A stretch of 64,000 nt of DNA from Ailurus styani (GCA_002007465.1 LNAC01000032.1:4929242-4993241); one strand, 5' to 3'; shown: positions 48,101 to 61,910, counted from the stretch's first letter. Program-made: numbers and translations. Notes: generated by a model not told the origin, from the letters alone.

Positions 48101-48480
48101 ATCACTGAGGCAGAAGGACTAGTGTCTTGAGTATAACAGGAGTCATCAAGTACAGAGGAGACTATGTAACAAATGTGGTAAAGTACATTTTTTTAAAAAA
48201 CTAATAATATTCAACAAATGGAAACTTCTCTAACTACTGAACTCTTAACCTAGATAAAGACATGGCATATACTTATCTGCTTTAATAGTTATCTTTCCTC
48301 ATCAAAATGCAATAACTAGCTCATTATTTAAATTGTGCACGCACGCGTGCGCTCGCACACACACACAGACACATACATATAGGGGTTTTGATTATGTGGT
48401 ACAGCATGAAGTTTCTTTATCCCTAAAAAGGCAACAATGTGACTTAAATGTTAAGAATACACAAAATATAACACTCAAAT
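45102..48480. other. Intron 2: mostly unique sequence with a MIR-like remnant
   Basis: AT-rich, with no SINE or L1 boundary until 48506. About 47225-47395 (cccattctctcactttgtag, atgtaaaaactgagcaattt) resembles a MIR core. About 47775-47900 (ttagttgaatccctgctcag, tgcaagcgttatgaaat) resembles an L2 or MIR 3' end. Confidence 0.45.
48334..48378. repeat. Alternating purine-pyrimidine tract
   Basis: The text gcacgcacgcgtgcgctcgc, followed by a CA run. It holds CG and GC steps, unusual in this AT-rich intron, and has the base alternation that favours Z-DNA. Confidence 0.8.
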
Positions 48481-48505
48481 TCTAAAACCAGATTTGGAAT
48501 TTTTT

Positions 48506-48692
48506 TTTAAGATTTTTATTTATTTATTTGACACAGAGAGCAGATCACAAGTAGGCAGAGAGAGAGAGAGAGAGGAGGAAGCAGGCTCCCCACTGAGCAG
48601 GGAGCCTGATGCAGGCCTCGATCCCAGGACCCTGAGATCATGACCTGAGCCGAAGGCAGAGGCTTTAACCCTCTGAGCCAGCCAGGCGCCCT
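48506..48692 (-). mobile_element. Young CAN-SINE, antisense, with 15-bp duplication
   Basis: T-run, body with a GA repeat, head ending gccagccaggcgccct. The duplication agatttggaattttt is exact at 48490-48504 and 48693-48707. Confidence 0.95.
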
Positions 48693-48707
48693 AGATTTGG
48701 AATTTTT

Positions 48708-48903
48708 AATAAAGATTTATTTATTTTTGAGGGAGAGAGAGAACATGAGCAAGAAGGGCAGAGGGAAAGGGAGAGAGAATCTCAAGTAGACTCTGTACTG
48801 AGCATGGAGCCTGACACAGGGCCCAATCTCATAACCCCGAGATCACAACCTGATCCAAAACCAAGAGTTGGATGCTTAACCAACTGCACGACCCAGGTGC
48901 CCC
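48708..48903 (-). mobile_element. Older CAN-SINE, antisense, abutting the previous one
   Basis: Begins aataaagatttatttatttt and ends at cgacccaggtgcccc, with the older head variant agagttggatgcttaaccaa. The young SINE landed beside its A-tail. Confidence 0.93.
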
Positions 48904-51900
48904 TGGCAGTTTTTTTAAAGACTAAAAAGACAGGCTCAGAAATTATTTACTTGAATGACAGATGTCAATTTAACCACAATTTAAAATGTCATAATTTAGA
49001 TCCTACTAGTCATATTATTTATGTTTATCCCTTTATTTTAATAGTCCAATATTTCCTATAAAGTATGGCCTTCTAAGGAATGAAAAAGAATAGTTCTATC
49101 AGCCATAAATATCACCAATTTTGCTTGAAGTTCTAAAGGTCAAATGATAACCAGGTAATGTAATATATATATAGGAACATGCAAAAATATGCTATGGTCA
49201 CCCTATGATTTCAGCTAATGTTCCAGAATAATTTTTCATAAGCTATAAGAGTGAATGAGGAAAGAGAGAGAGAAAGAAACAGAGAAAGAGTGAGAGAGAA
49301 AGGAAGGGAGGGAAGGAGGGAAGGAAAGAAAGATATTGAGACAGAGACTGAGAACTTTTTGTGGTTTTTTGAGATTGAGAAATTTAAGTAAAAATGCCAA
49401 ATATGTCAACCTTCATCCTCTATGTCAGAAGTACAAATTTATAATGAGCTGCAAATACTGGTCTTTGACTAGCAGCTAACATTTTGGTTTCCTAAAACCA
49501 AAACAGGTTTAGCCACAGCAATTTTCCTTTGGTATTTGATTTTGCTCTTTCTCCCGCCTCTCTGACATAATTTATTATGAATTCAAGTCACATCGGCAGC
49601 ATCTGTGAAACAATTACTGCATCTAGGACTGACTCTGCAGTCTAATCCATCATAATTATGACAGGCCTCTTTGAAGATGCTATGATGCATGACTTAAAAA
49701 TAGCACATTAGTGTGCAAATGGATCAGCATCTCATTTCACCAATATGCATTTAGGGTTGTAATTTAGCTCAACACCATTTGACTCTTTTTGAATCACTCA
49801 AGAATGGTAGCTGTATCTCTCATCACATAAAGCTGTAGATGGTGCTCAAAATTTGTGAAGAGGGCTTTTTGTTTTTGCTTTTATTTTTTGGTTTATTGAT
49901 TTTGTTGGTGGTGTGTCTTTTACTGTTCTAAGAGAGAAATAACATGATTTAAATCTCATGTCAGTTTTTTATTCAAGGAGATGAGTCAAACTGTAGATCT
50001 GCATAGTTGCCATACTATAAGGCAGTAAAGTTTTTTCTATAAAAAACCTTTGACTTCATGTACTAATATCAAAAGTACATAAAATATTCTGCCATCATCA
50101 GATGAGTCCTATTTATTGATATAAGCATATTATTGGAGCTAAATTCTTAAGAGCAATACTTGTAGACCTGTATCTACTAAAGTCCATGTTTCAGCATCAA
50201 CCTTAGGAGATGACGTAATATGTTTCCAACACCTTCACTGGCAGGATCCGCAAACCCTAAAGGTAATTCTGGTGTTAAGAAATTAATTCGTTCTTGACAT
50301 AGAAAATGCTGAGTAAAGATATATTTGACTCTACTTGCATAGACGGTACTAATCTCCAGATCTATTTTGGAATCTTTCTTCCAAAGTGGGACATAATTTC
50401 TGACAATTATACATTTATTTCAGGATATGAGCAGGACAATGGGCCTCAGTATTGTCTATTAAAATATCTGTATGCCTAGGGCTCTAAAATCCTAACCATA
50501 ATGTTGGTTTCAATCCCTATCTTCTGTACTTACGAAATTACATTTAGTTTGACTTTCTTTCTTCACAGATTACTATTAGTATGGTTAAGTCCCACTCTGG
50601 TAGTAAGCAAAGTGTTTTTTTATAGGGCATTACTAATGAAATTAAAAGCTATTCTTTATTAGCTTAATGTTAACTCAATATTAAAACAAAAATTTGAAGG
50701 CAAATAGTCAATCCAAAATATATATTTTCAAGAGCAAAATTAACGTATCCATGTGATAATGTTAAGACTGGAATATAATGCTTCCTATACACACTAAGTA
50801 TGGAAAAAATGAGCTGAATCAGTATTTTCATGGTAAAACTGACTTTTATATTTTTCATCCTTTAAGAAATTTCAATCTTCATGTCAAGGAATTTGTGAAG
50901 ATACACTTCACATCTTTCGAAAAAGGATCCTTCAACACAGAGGCATATCAAAATCTCAGAGAAAGTTCCCGCCTTCCTGGAAGTGCATGAATGTGGAGCT
51001 GTACACATATGACAAGCATGTGCATTGCTCCTGCAGTGTGCTGCAGGCTCAGAGGGGAGACCTTGTCAAGTTTTTCATAATCCTCAGTGGAGACTATTTA
51101 ATTCCAATGTTTGAAGTTTTAAAATGTGTTCCTTATCTTAAAATAACAGTGGAGACAAAATTTAATAACGTATAGATTATTTGAGGGAGGAGACTCAGGA
51201 GGAATGTCACTGAAGATTACAGAAGAGGCTTAAAGACAGAAGTCTGCATTTAAGATGTGGAGACAACTGACAGTTTAGAAACATATCCGCTTACAGTTTG
51301 CAACTCTAGTCAACCTGGTTCCCAATGGGTAAAATGGGCATCATTTTTTCAGTTCTCAATTATCCACATATCTGCTAATTCTGGGATTGTTTCTCAAATT
51401 TGGGCTTATTCCTCCTGATCTCTCTCGAACTCGCCAAATTAATATGCGCCGAGGGAAAAGATCCCCAGAGTTCAAAATGTAATTTGTCACAAGCATTACT
51501 TGTTTCTCATAAATTAAAAAACTATTCAGATTTTTCAGTTTCAGTCCATTCGTATCATTGAAATGGCTAATTGTGAGCTGACTGTTCCTACTAGGATACC
51601 CCCTAGAGTATACTTAACTAGGTTACACACTATCCAAAGCTTGACACTTTTCAGTTAAAAATATACACACTACAGAAACTAGTTGTTTGGGCTTGACCTC
51701 ACTGATACTTTACGTACAATCTGTCTGTCCTGTGGGCAAGCTGACCCAGCAGGAGGAGGCTGTAGGGTACACTCTGTAGGCAAAGCAGAAGTGGGCGAGG
51801 TGACAGAAGAGATGAAAGGAGGGAGCTGTGCAGTAAGAGCCCCTGCAGGCCCCTCTGAAGAACCCATATGTGTCAAGAGAGCCAGTATGTGAATGCCTGC

Positions 51901-54900
51901 CTAAAAGAGGGCATCCCATGGCCAGTCAACGTTAGCTACCAAAATAGCAGGACCAGAAAGTCCAGTAGCCTTATTCAGGTCAATAAGGAGCCCTGGTGGC
52001 TTAAGATTTTTCCATCCTGCCCAGCCCTGCTTAACCTTCCAGTGGCTGGAACTTCAAGTAGATGGCAGGGGTAGATATTTTGAGTGCGACTACTCTCCTA
52101 CTCTCAACTGCAAGTGTTGGAACCTGAAGTCAAACCTGTGCTGGAGAAGAAGAGTCCTGAATGAAGCTTGACTTGAGAGTTTTACAATGACTAGGACTGA
52201 GTTTCAAATACTGGAATAAAATTGTTCAAATAACCAAAAGATGCTATAAAAATCACAGAATCTAGTCAGGAAGACACCATAGGGAAAGTAGGCTGGGGGG
52301 AGACTATCACAATATATCTCAGGGGCAATTATAGGGGAAAATGCTTTCATTTTTATACCTTGAGGTATGACTTTTCCAATAAAATGGTTACATAAATCCA
52401 ATAAAACCATTTCTAGTAATATATAAGAACTTTATGTAAATTCTGACCGTTCATAATCATTCAATGTTTTTACATTATGATAGTGGTAGAGTCATAAAAC
52501 TAACCTGTCAATGTATTCATTCTTCTTTTCAACAAATACTTATTGAACACATCCTATGTGCTAAGCACTATTGTAGCCAAAAGTTGTACCCCCTGAACAA
52601 ACACCTTCAAGACAAACCCCTTGCCTTATTGGACCAGATATTCTAGTGGGGAGATTAATAATAAAAATAATAAGGAATAAACAATACGGTATGGTAAGTA
52701 AGATGCTAAGTATTAAGGGAAAAGTAAATAAATAATAAGGCAGGAATGAGGGATGATCAAGAGTACTAGGGAGGGGTTTTTGCAGGTTGTGTGATTGAAT
52801 GGCATAGTCAGAGTAAGTCTCATTGAGATAGTGAGATCTGAACAAAGTCTTGGGGCCAAATTATATAATTAACATCCAATTCACTGAGATGATCTTAATT
52901 ATTCAATGTGTTAATTCTATATTACCGGATATATTATCCTTTCTTAAGCCCTAAAATCAAGAATGGAAAAAAAAGAAAAGCAAAATCACGAAGATGTAGA
53001 AGATAACTATATTAGAGCCAACTAAATTGTGACATCCCCAAGGGGCTCTAAAAATATTAACATGAAAATAACAACATACCTAACATTTCATTGAAAACTA
53101 TACTAGCGATCCCTACACACATGCAATTTGGCAATTATTCACTGTATAGTATTCATGAAATCTGCTCCTTCTCAAAGGTGTTTTATTCCCTACTATTATT
53201 GCCTCAAAAGAAATGTCATCTGTGTTCTGAGACGTTCTATACAACCCTGAACAGCTCCATCTTCATACCAATCCAGTCCTAATCTGCTATAGTTATCATG
53301 AAAAGCTAGTTGTTTTCCTTCTTTCTATTTTGGAAGAAATAGTGATTACTGTGTTTCAATTAACTTGTAGGGTGTTGCAAAGTTATACTTAAGGGAAAAA
53401 TGAATATTCTACTTAAATTTTAAGATAGAGATGCCATTAAACCCATTACCCACCAATGGCTATCAATTTAAGATACTTCAGTATGCGCCAGTCCCAAAGA
53501 ATACTGCCAACATTATTTTATTATATAAATAATTTTGGTCTACTCAGGAGAAACAGAAATAAATTCTTAAGTGGTTAAAGCATTAGGAAAATGAGAAACG
53601 TCAACTACATTGATGTTTTAAAAGAATATCATATAACCATGTATTTATCAGAAATATGTCCCTATATTGTGTTACTCTCATCTTCTTTGATCATCTGTGT
53701 TCTGCTAAAAGATCTGATAAAAATACTTTAGATCACCCAAAATTAAAATGCACACTTTAAATGTTATCAAAATAAAAGTAGAAAGACTATTAAATTTTTT
53801 TTCCTCAAAAAAGTTTCTTACTTCTGGAAGCACAATCTTTGGGATCCAGAAGTAGTAGCAAATATGGTCTCTATCTTTAAGGATATTTTAAAGTATTTAA
53901 CTGGCAAGACAAGACATATACATATGGTAATAGCTATTCAGAATAAGAAAGCTGGTTTCTAGGCCTGGAGATGGATTTCTGAGCAAGTTACAACCTCTAC
54001 ATATCATAATTAACAAAAATCTATAATGTAATATGAAGGAAATGAACAAAATTACATCTAATGTCTTTTTGAGTTCTAAAATGCTACAACCTCTAAAATT
54101 GGCAATAACAAATATCTCCTGCATCTTATTGAAATAAGTCATGACAAAGACTCCTACTTTTGGTCTGGAAGGCATAATTTTCATCTCATTTTATATATAA
54201 GTAAACAGAAGGTAAAAGAGGAAAGTAGATTCGCATTGCTGATAAGAGGCAGAGGTAAATAAGAAATGCAGACCTGCCTGTCTCAACTTCTAAGCTAGTG
54301 TGAACAGATGGAGGGGTGGTCAGTTCAGGGCAGAGAGGCAGATTCGGTAATCTTTATCAATACTGTCTTAGAAAGCGAAACACTGGATTGGCTGATGCGA
54401 ATGCAGTCACTAGGCCAGCAAATTCTTTTGTGGGACAGGGATGACTGAGAAGCTGTTGTTGCTAAGGGCTAAATAATAAAATATTCCTTAACACTCTCCA
54501 CCTCCAAGAAACACTGGGTACCCTTAATGCAAGCACTTTGGATAGTGGTTGTAAATCATATTTTGATCACTGGAAATATGAGTTCCTGATTACGAACTGA
54601 CAAATATATAAATCTGTTTAAACACTAAACTCATGTGAGTCTGATTAAAACAAATCCCTTTCCTTCAATCCAATCAACTCTGAGGGGGAAGATAAAATTG
54701 GATTACTGGATTTTCAAATTAAGACACAGATCTTGGGCAATGGTGTCCACCCCAAAGTTATATTATCCTGATATCTCTATCAAGTCTCTTTATAAGTGTA
54801 TTGCTAATAAACTACAGATGAGTCTGTATGTATAGGTGGGTGAACACAAATACACACCCTACTCCTGAAAGAGAGTCACATCACATAGATTTAACATGTA

Positions 54901-57900
54901 TTTATAAAACGGAAGGGCCAGGCTGAGGGAGAACAAATAGGGAAATGAAGTTAAAAGTAAGTTAAAACTTTCTTTAATGAAAGTCTTCAAAGACTTTAAT
55001 ACGATGATGCAATCTCTAAAAAGGCACTGTGATATGTGCCATTTTGGAGTCTCTTACAAACCAGCATCCCATGGAACAGCACATACTGGAAAACCCTAAT
55101 TCAGATGCATATGATATGCAGTTTTAATATGTACATGGATCTTGAGGCTTTGATGAGAACCTGTGGCCTGGGAGAATATAAATTCATGTCACCACTCATA
55201 ATTTAGCTATAAAGAGCTCTGAATCCATCCTCAAGAGCCATGGACATGTATATATGCTAGTTTTGCTTTCACTTCAAATTAAACATATAAATACTGAACT
55301 ATTCCCTTCATCTAATTTCTTCTAATTCTATTACCATTCTAATTATTCAAACTCTTCCTTAGAAATGGCTCTTGCTTTTAGCTCAAAATCTCATCTGTAC
55401 TGGTAGAGATGTTCAAAAGTGGTAATAAAGTCTCAAATTGAAATAAGAGTGTTCAAACAGTAACTCATAATTCTGTAATTATTAGTAACATTTTTTTCTT
55501 GATAATTCTAAGAGTGGCAGCCATTTAATTAATGCCAAAAGTGATTTTCATCATATATCCTTATTTAAGAGACAAATGAGTACTTAGCTTTAAATTTTGT
55601 AAAAATAGCTTTTGTGATCTCTACGTTCCCACCTGCCACATTGAGAAAGCTACTCTTAATTGTTCAATACCAGATCACACCAAATTGTAACAGAAGCATA
55701 AGGATTGACATAAAGTAAATTTTTATAGGTATAAATACTGAATAAAATAGGAATAGAAAACAGCTTTGTATGATTAGTTTTTGAATCTGAAATGCTATTA
55801 TGCTCATATATGAAAGAGAAATAATTTTCTATCAAGGATTTTGTCAGCCTTGAAGTAAATGATTAAACTTTTTTCTTCTAAATCTTTCCAAATACTCCAT
55901 ATGTTAAATAGTATTTAGCACTAGTGTAGAATGTCATGTAAAATAACCCTGAAGCATAATTTTTAAAATGAAATTAAGAGAAACAGGAAAATTCAGATTC
56001 CCAGCAGAAATTTTATTTATATTAAACTATGCCCTATAATTCTTTACTTTGCCCAAATATGTAGGAAATTGTTTAGAAAATTTTTATCTGAGCAAAATAG
56101 ACCATTTAAGTTATATTTTTAAAGTTAAGAGGAATGTCTGCTCTCAGGACATAATCTAAGTGACCATTCCTTTAATATAGCATTGCATTGATATATTTTC
56201 ATAGAGTGAGTATGCAGGGAAGGAAAAGAAGGAAAAAAAAGAATATTTTAAAAAAGGATTATAAGCCCACTAAATCTAAGCATTAAAAAAAACTAAAAAT
56301 ATTCTTCCATACATGTCTATATTAAAAATGCCATTTGAATTCAAAAGACCTATTTACCTGCAAAGTAATCCTTGCAGAGAGTTATAGAGAAATAAACACA
56401 TTTGAAACATTCATTTATTTTAGTCTTTGGCTTTAAAAATACTAATTTCTACTTTACCTGTCCTCTTCCATCTACCCCAGAATCTCTAACCAAACTCCAA
56501 GTCCACTAACTCTAACATTCACAGGGCGGAAATGTTTAAACTGTCTTCTAAAGTTAGCAATAAAGATCGTAAGATACTATGAAGCTAAAATAATTTTATT
56601 TGAGGGGAAAACAAAGAATAGAAGGAAATGGTAGGTAGTCTCCTAATAGGAAAATTACTTTATTCACATAGGGAGAAAACAGAACTATGAATTGTCAGAC
56701 TTTCCTATTCAAAGGTATTGACTTACAGTTAAAACATTACTTAGGCTACTCATTTATAGTATTACATAAAAATTCAACAGTGCCTGCTGAAAGAAGTTAT
56801 GGGTTAGAATCTCAGGACTAAGTTGGCATTCCAGTCCCCTTTTAGTTTCCTACAATTTAAGGCAACCTCTTTCCCATCTTTAAATGTTCTCTTTGTGGTA
56901 AAACGCAGCGTGAAGGCATGGTGAAAATACTGCAGCCAAGAAAACAAAACAAAACAACTGGCTGATCTCATCCTCGCTGCAGTTAATGCTTTGAGCGGAT
57001 GCTTAAAATGGCATTATTGAAGCAATGCTGAGAAAACGTTGTATTCCCTTCTGTTTCTTTATTCAAAATACTTTCAAAACCCCAAATCTTTCCTCGGAAC
57101 CCACTCAGACAATTTCCAGCTTTGGAAACTGCCACAGAGCTACCAATCTTGTAAAGAGTTAAAGTACCTCCTAGCTAATTTAAGTTTTAAATAATTGACA
57201 TTATAACATGCCATATAAGAATTCAGACATTTTGGTAATGAATATAAGTCAAATGTCACAAAATTTAAAAAGCTCTTTCATTAATTTTCTTGAATATATA
57301 TTTTATGATCTAGCAAGTGATCATAAGATGCTCTTATAAAGACACACAGAAATAACCCATTCTCTTCAGTTTAAAAGGTATTTAGTTAAAGAAAGTTGTA
57401 TTTTATAAAAGGTTGCATGTGGCATTTTCTGTGAAAGTAAGCATTACACCTTTATTACTATACATGGCAAATGTTTAATGGTAGGTTTGACACCTTTTTC
57501 AGAACTGTAGTTCAGCTCATTGTTTATTGAGCCTGTCAGCTGAGTACTGTGCTAGATGCCACGAAAAACACAATGGTGATTGGCCATAGTGCTCTCTAGG
57601 AGCTTACACTTAATTTAAAGGTAGATCATGGAGTTAAAAGAAGCTATGTGCCATCGGACTCATATAAACATGAACTACAGAAGTATCAAAATGAGGATGA
57701 TTGATAGAAGACCTTAAGAATTGTAAGAATTTCTTCAGTTGCGGTGAAAGACCATCCTAGGTAAAGGAAAATGCTTGAGAAAACTTATAGAAGACTTAAA
57801 ACACAGAGATCTTAAAATAACAAGAAATCTATTCAGCTGTGCATAGGTATATATAAAACTTTACAGTGAGAAGGGTACAGATGTGATCATAATTAGGATG

Positions 57901-58225
57901 TCATTTTTAGAAAGGCTATTTATGATTGTTACAAGCTTTGATGCATAATCACTCAACTTGATTAAAATTGGCTTAAAAATTTAGTATGCTTCTTCTAAAT
58001 TTTACTTCTGAATATATCTGAAGAACTGAGAATCCTCCCAAATTCTATTTCCATGACCTTAGGAAAACCAAGTAAGTATATTATCAAACTTCAGCAAGTT
58101 ATGTCAATATGCTCACAGATATTGACATCTAGTACTAAAAAATAATCACTATAGTCTATTTCATACTATGGTTGTACATTTCCATTTCAGAAGAAGGGTG
58201 GAACAATTTAGTCAAGACTTAAACT
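48904..58225. other. Intron 2: long stretch largely free of SINE and L1
   Basis: More than 9 kb without a SINE or L1 that I can identify, unusual for this window. A polypurine tract lies at 49252-49345. Ancient L2/MIR-like remnants are suggested at 52530-52860 (caacaaatacttattgaaca), 54180-54300 (MIR-like: agtaaacagaaggtaaaaga) and 57510-57650. A GC-richer patch is at 51690-52080. No exon could be supported; open frames are short and unrecognisable. Confidence 0.5.
49252..49345. repeat. Polypurine (GA/GGAA)n tract
   Basis: About 90 bp almost only A and G on the plus strand, with GAGA units passing into GGGA/GGAA units. Confidence 0.88.
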
Positions 58226-58239
58226 CAGACTTGAGTTTA

Positions 58240-58457
58240 TTTTTTATTTATTTATTTATTTATTTTTTTAAAGATTTTATTTATTCATTTGACACAGAGA
58301 GAGAGATTACAAGTAGGCGGAGAGGCAGGCAGAGAGAGAGGAGGAGGCAGGCTCCCTGCGGAGCAGAGAGCCCGATGCGGGCCTCGATCCCAGGACCCTG
58401 GGATCATGACCTGAGCCGAAGGCAGCGGCTTTAACCCACTGAGCCACCCAGGCGCCC
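58240..58457 (-). mobile_element. Young CAN-SINE, antisense, with 14-bp duplication
   Basis: A TTTA-rich tail, body ggcaggctccctgcggagca, head ending ccacccaggcgcccc. The duplication cagacttgagttta lies at 58226-58239 and 58458-58471. Confidence 0.96.
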
Positions 58458-58780
58458 CAGACTTGAGTTTAAACTCAAAACTGGTCTATCCAGCTAAAAA
58501 AGAAATTAGATGGGCAGATGTATTTGTAAACTAAAACTTCTATAGAATCTTCTGGTAGGGGAAGTGGGGTGCAGAATAATGTTTTTTTCTTTTTTTAAGA
58601 ACATAAAGTCAGAAAATCAAGACTAATAAAATTAATTCAATTTTTAATGTACTTAAGCTGGGGGGGCACCACTAGAAAATATACACAGCCTTCACAGTTT
58701 TAGCCTCTAGAATTTGGGGAATCCTAAACTTTGATTTAGTGTACTCAACAGAATATTTTATTCTATTTTAAAATATAGTT
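58458..58780. other. Intron 2 segment between SINE and L1
   Basis: No recognised feature. Confidence 0.4.
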
Positions 58781-61299
58781 GTGTAAAAAAACCTGTAAGT
58801 TAGCAGAAGAAAACAATAAAGATGAGAGCAGAAATAAATAAAATAACCAAAGAAAAATAGAAAATATTAACAAAACTAAGAGTTGGTTATTTGAGAAGGT
58901 AAAACTGACAAACTTTTAGCAAAATTAACGAATTAAATAAAATTATAAAAGAAGGAGGAGACATTACAAATGATACCATAGAAATACAAAGGATCATAAG
59001 AGACTACTACGGCAACTGTACACCAGAAAAGTAGAATATCTTAGAAGAAATGGGTAAATTCCTAGAAACATACAAACTACCAAGTCTGAATGATGAAGAA
59101 ATAGAAAATCTGAGCAGACCAATACAGAGTAAGGATACTAAATCAGTAATAAAAAATCTCCCCAGAAAGAAAGGCCGAGGACCAGATGGTTTCATTGGTG
59201 ATTTTTACCAAACATTGAAAAGAACAATTAACATTAGAAGACAATACTTCTCAAATGCTTCCAAAAACTTGAAGAGGAAACACTCCCAAACTCATTTTGC
59301 AAGGTTAGCATTACTCTGATATCAAAGTCAGATAAGAATACTATAAGAAAAGAAAACTACAGGTCAATATGCCTGATGAAAATAGATGCAAAAACTCTCA
59401 AGGAAACACTAGCAAACCAAATTTAGCAGCACACTGAAAGGATCATACGCCATGATCAAGTGAAATTAATCCTTGAGATGCACAGATGGTTTGCCATACT
59501 CACATAAAAAATGTGATACATGTTAACAGAATGAAGGATAAAAATCACATGATCATTTCAATAGATTCAGAAAAAGCAATTGACAAAATTCAGAATCTGT
59601 TCATATTAAAAATTCTCAACAAACTGGATATAGAAGGAACGTACCTCATAGTTAATATCATATTCAATGGTGAAAGGTTGAAACCTTTTCCTCTAATACC
59701 AGAAAGAAGACAAGGGTGCTCACTATCACCAATTTTATTCAACATAGCACTGGAAGTTCTAGCTAGAGCATTGAGGCAAAAAACAAAAACAAAACAAAAC
59801 AAAACAAATAAAAAGTATCAGAATTGGAAAGGAAGAAGTAAAACCGTTTGTATTTGCAGATGACTTGATTTTATATATAGAAAATCCAAAAGACTCCATC
59901 AAAAAAGTGTTAGGTATAACCAATTAATTCAATAAAGTTGCAGGATACAAAATTAACATGTAAAAATCAGTAGCATTTCTATACGCTAACAATGAATTTG
60001 CTGAAAAATAAAGAAAAATGATTCCTTTTACAATAACATCAAAAAGAATAAAATTCATAGAAATGAATTTAACTGAGATGAAAGGTCTGTACACTGGAAG
60101 CTACAAAACACTGAGGAAAGAATTAGAAGACACAAATAAATGGAAAATTATCTGTGTTCATGAATTAGAAGAATTCATCTTATTAAAATACCCATACCAC
60201 CCAAAGCCATCTATAGATTCAGTGAAATCCCTATCAAGATTTCCATGGCATTTTTTTTTTACAGAAGATAAAACAATCCTAAAATTTGTAAGAAACCGCA
60301 AAAGACCTCAAATAGCCAAAGCAATCTGAGAAAGAACAAAGTGGGAGTCACTTCACTTCTAATTATAAGCAATACAAAGCTACAGTAATCAAAATGATAT
60401 GGTACTGGTAAAAAACAGACACAAACACCAGTGGAACAGAACCAAGAGCCCAGAAATAAACCAATGCATATGTAATTAATATCTGGCAAGCAAGCCAAGA
60501 ATTCTGGAGAAAAGATAGGCTTTTCCATAAAAGATGCTGGGAAACTGGATATTCACATGTTAAAGAGTGGACTTAGATCCCAATCTTATACCATTCACAA
60601 AAATTAACTCCAAATGAATTAGACTTGAACATAAAGACCTGAAACCATAAAACTTCTAGAAGAAAACATAGGAAAAAGCTCCTTGACATGGGTCTTGGTA
60701 ATGATTTTTTTGATATAACCTAAAACACAAACAACAAAAAATGAACAAGTGGGACTACAACAAACTAAAAAGCTTCTGAACAACAAAAGAAAGAATCAAG
60801 AAAATGTAAAAACAACCTACAGATTGGGGAAAAAAAATCTGCAGGTTGTTTTTCTGATAGGAAGTTAATATCCAAAATATATAAAGAACTCATACAACTT
60901 AATAGTTAAAAACAACAACAACCCAATTAAAAATGGGCAAAGATATTTTTCCAAACAAGAATAGATATTTTTCCAAACAAGAGATACAAAAGGCCAACAG
61001 GTATGTTAAAAAGTGCTCAACAATGACTAACCATCAGGGAAATGCAAATCAAAACCAATGCAAATCAAGTACCACCTCACACCTGTTAGAATGGCAGTTA
61101 TCAAAAAGACAAGAGATAACAAATGCCGATGAGGATGTGAAGAAAAGAGAACCTTAGCATACAGCTGGTGAGACTACAAACTGGTACTACTACGACAGAA
61201 AACAGTATAGCAGTTCCTCAAAAAATAAGAAATAGAACTACTATATGATCCAGCAATTCCTTTTCTAGGTATATACTTGAAGCAAACAAAAACACCATT

Positions 61300-61910
61300 G
61301 CTTTCCTTGGGAAAATGTCTATTCATTTCTGCCCATTTTTTAACTGGATATTATTATTTTTAAAGATTTTTATTTGAGAGAGAGAGAGTGTGTGTGAGAG
61401 AGAGCATGAGAGGGAAGGAGGTCAGAAGGAGACTCACCACGGAGCTGGGAGCCCGGTGTGGGGCTCCATCCCAGGACTCTGGGATCATGACCTGAGCCAC
61501 AGGCAGTTGCTTAACCAACTAAGCCACCCATGTGCCCCAGATTATTTGGTTTTTTGATGTTTGAGTTTGATAAATTCTTTACAGATTTTGGATACCCTCC
61601 ATAAGATACATCATTTACAAATATCTTCTCCCATTCCCAAGGCTGCCTTTCAGTTTTGTTGATTATATCCTTCACTGTGCAGAAAATTATCTTGACAAAG
61701 TTCCAATCATTCATTTTTGCTTTGTTTCCCTTGCCTCTGGAGACATACGTAGTAAGAAATGCTACAGCCAATGTCAAAGAGTTACCACCTCTGTTCTTCT
61801 CTAGGATTTTGATGGTTTCCTGTCTCACATTTAGGTCTTTCATCCATTTTGAATTTATTTTTGTGTATGGTGTAACAAAGTGGTTCAGCTTCATTCTTTT
61901 TAAACTGTCA
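61300..61910 (-). mobile_element. Antisense L1 ORF2 fragment inside the sense L1
   Basis: The minus strand reads L1 ORF2 downstream of the reverse transcriptase: KLNHFVTPYTKINSKWMKDL, then LNVRQETIKILEKNRGGNSL, then WEWEKIFVNDVSYGGYPK. A SINE at 61355-61538 cuts it. It could be a separate insertion or an inversion product of one L1. Confidence 0.75.
61355..61538 (-). mobile_element. Older CAN-SINE in the antisense L1
   Basis: Left end ttaaagatttttatttgaga, a GA/GT repeat, body ccatcccaggactctgggat, head ending gccacccatgtgcccc. Several differences from the young consensus. Confidence 0.88.

Noticed and set aside
51683..51919. Short ORFs in the GC-rich patch of intron 2
   Set aside because: Open frames on both strands follow from GC composition, and no family resemblance was found.
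59050..59863. Open frames with reverse-transcriptase-like motifs as host genes
   Set aside because: They are fragments of one sense L1 ORF2 broken by stops and frameshifts.
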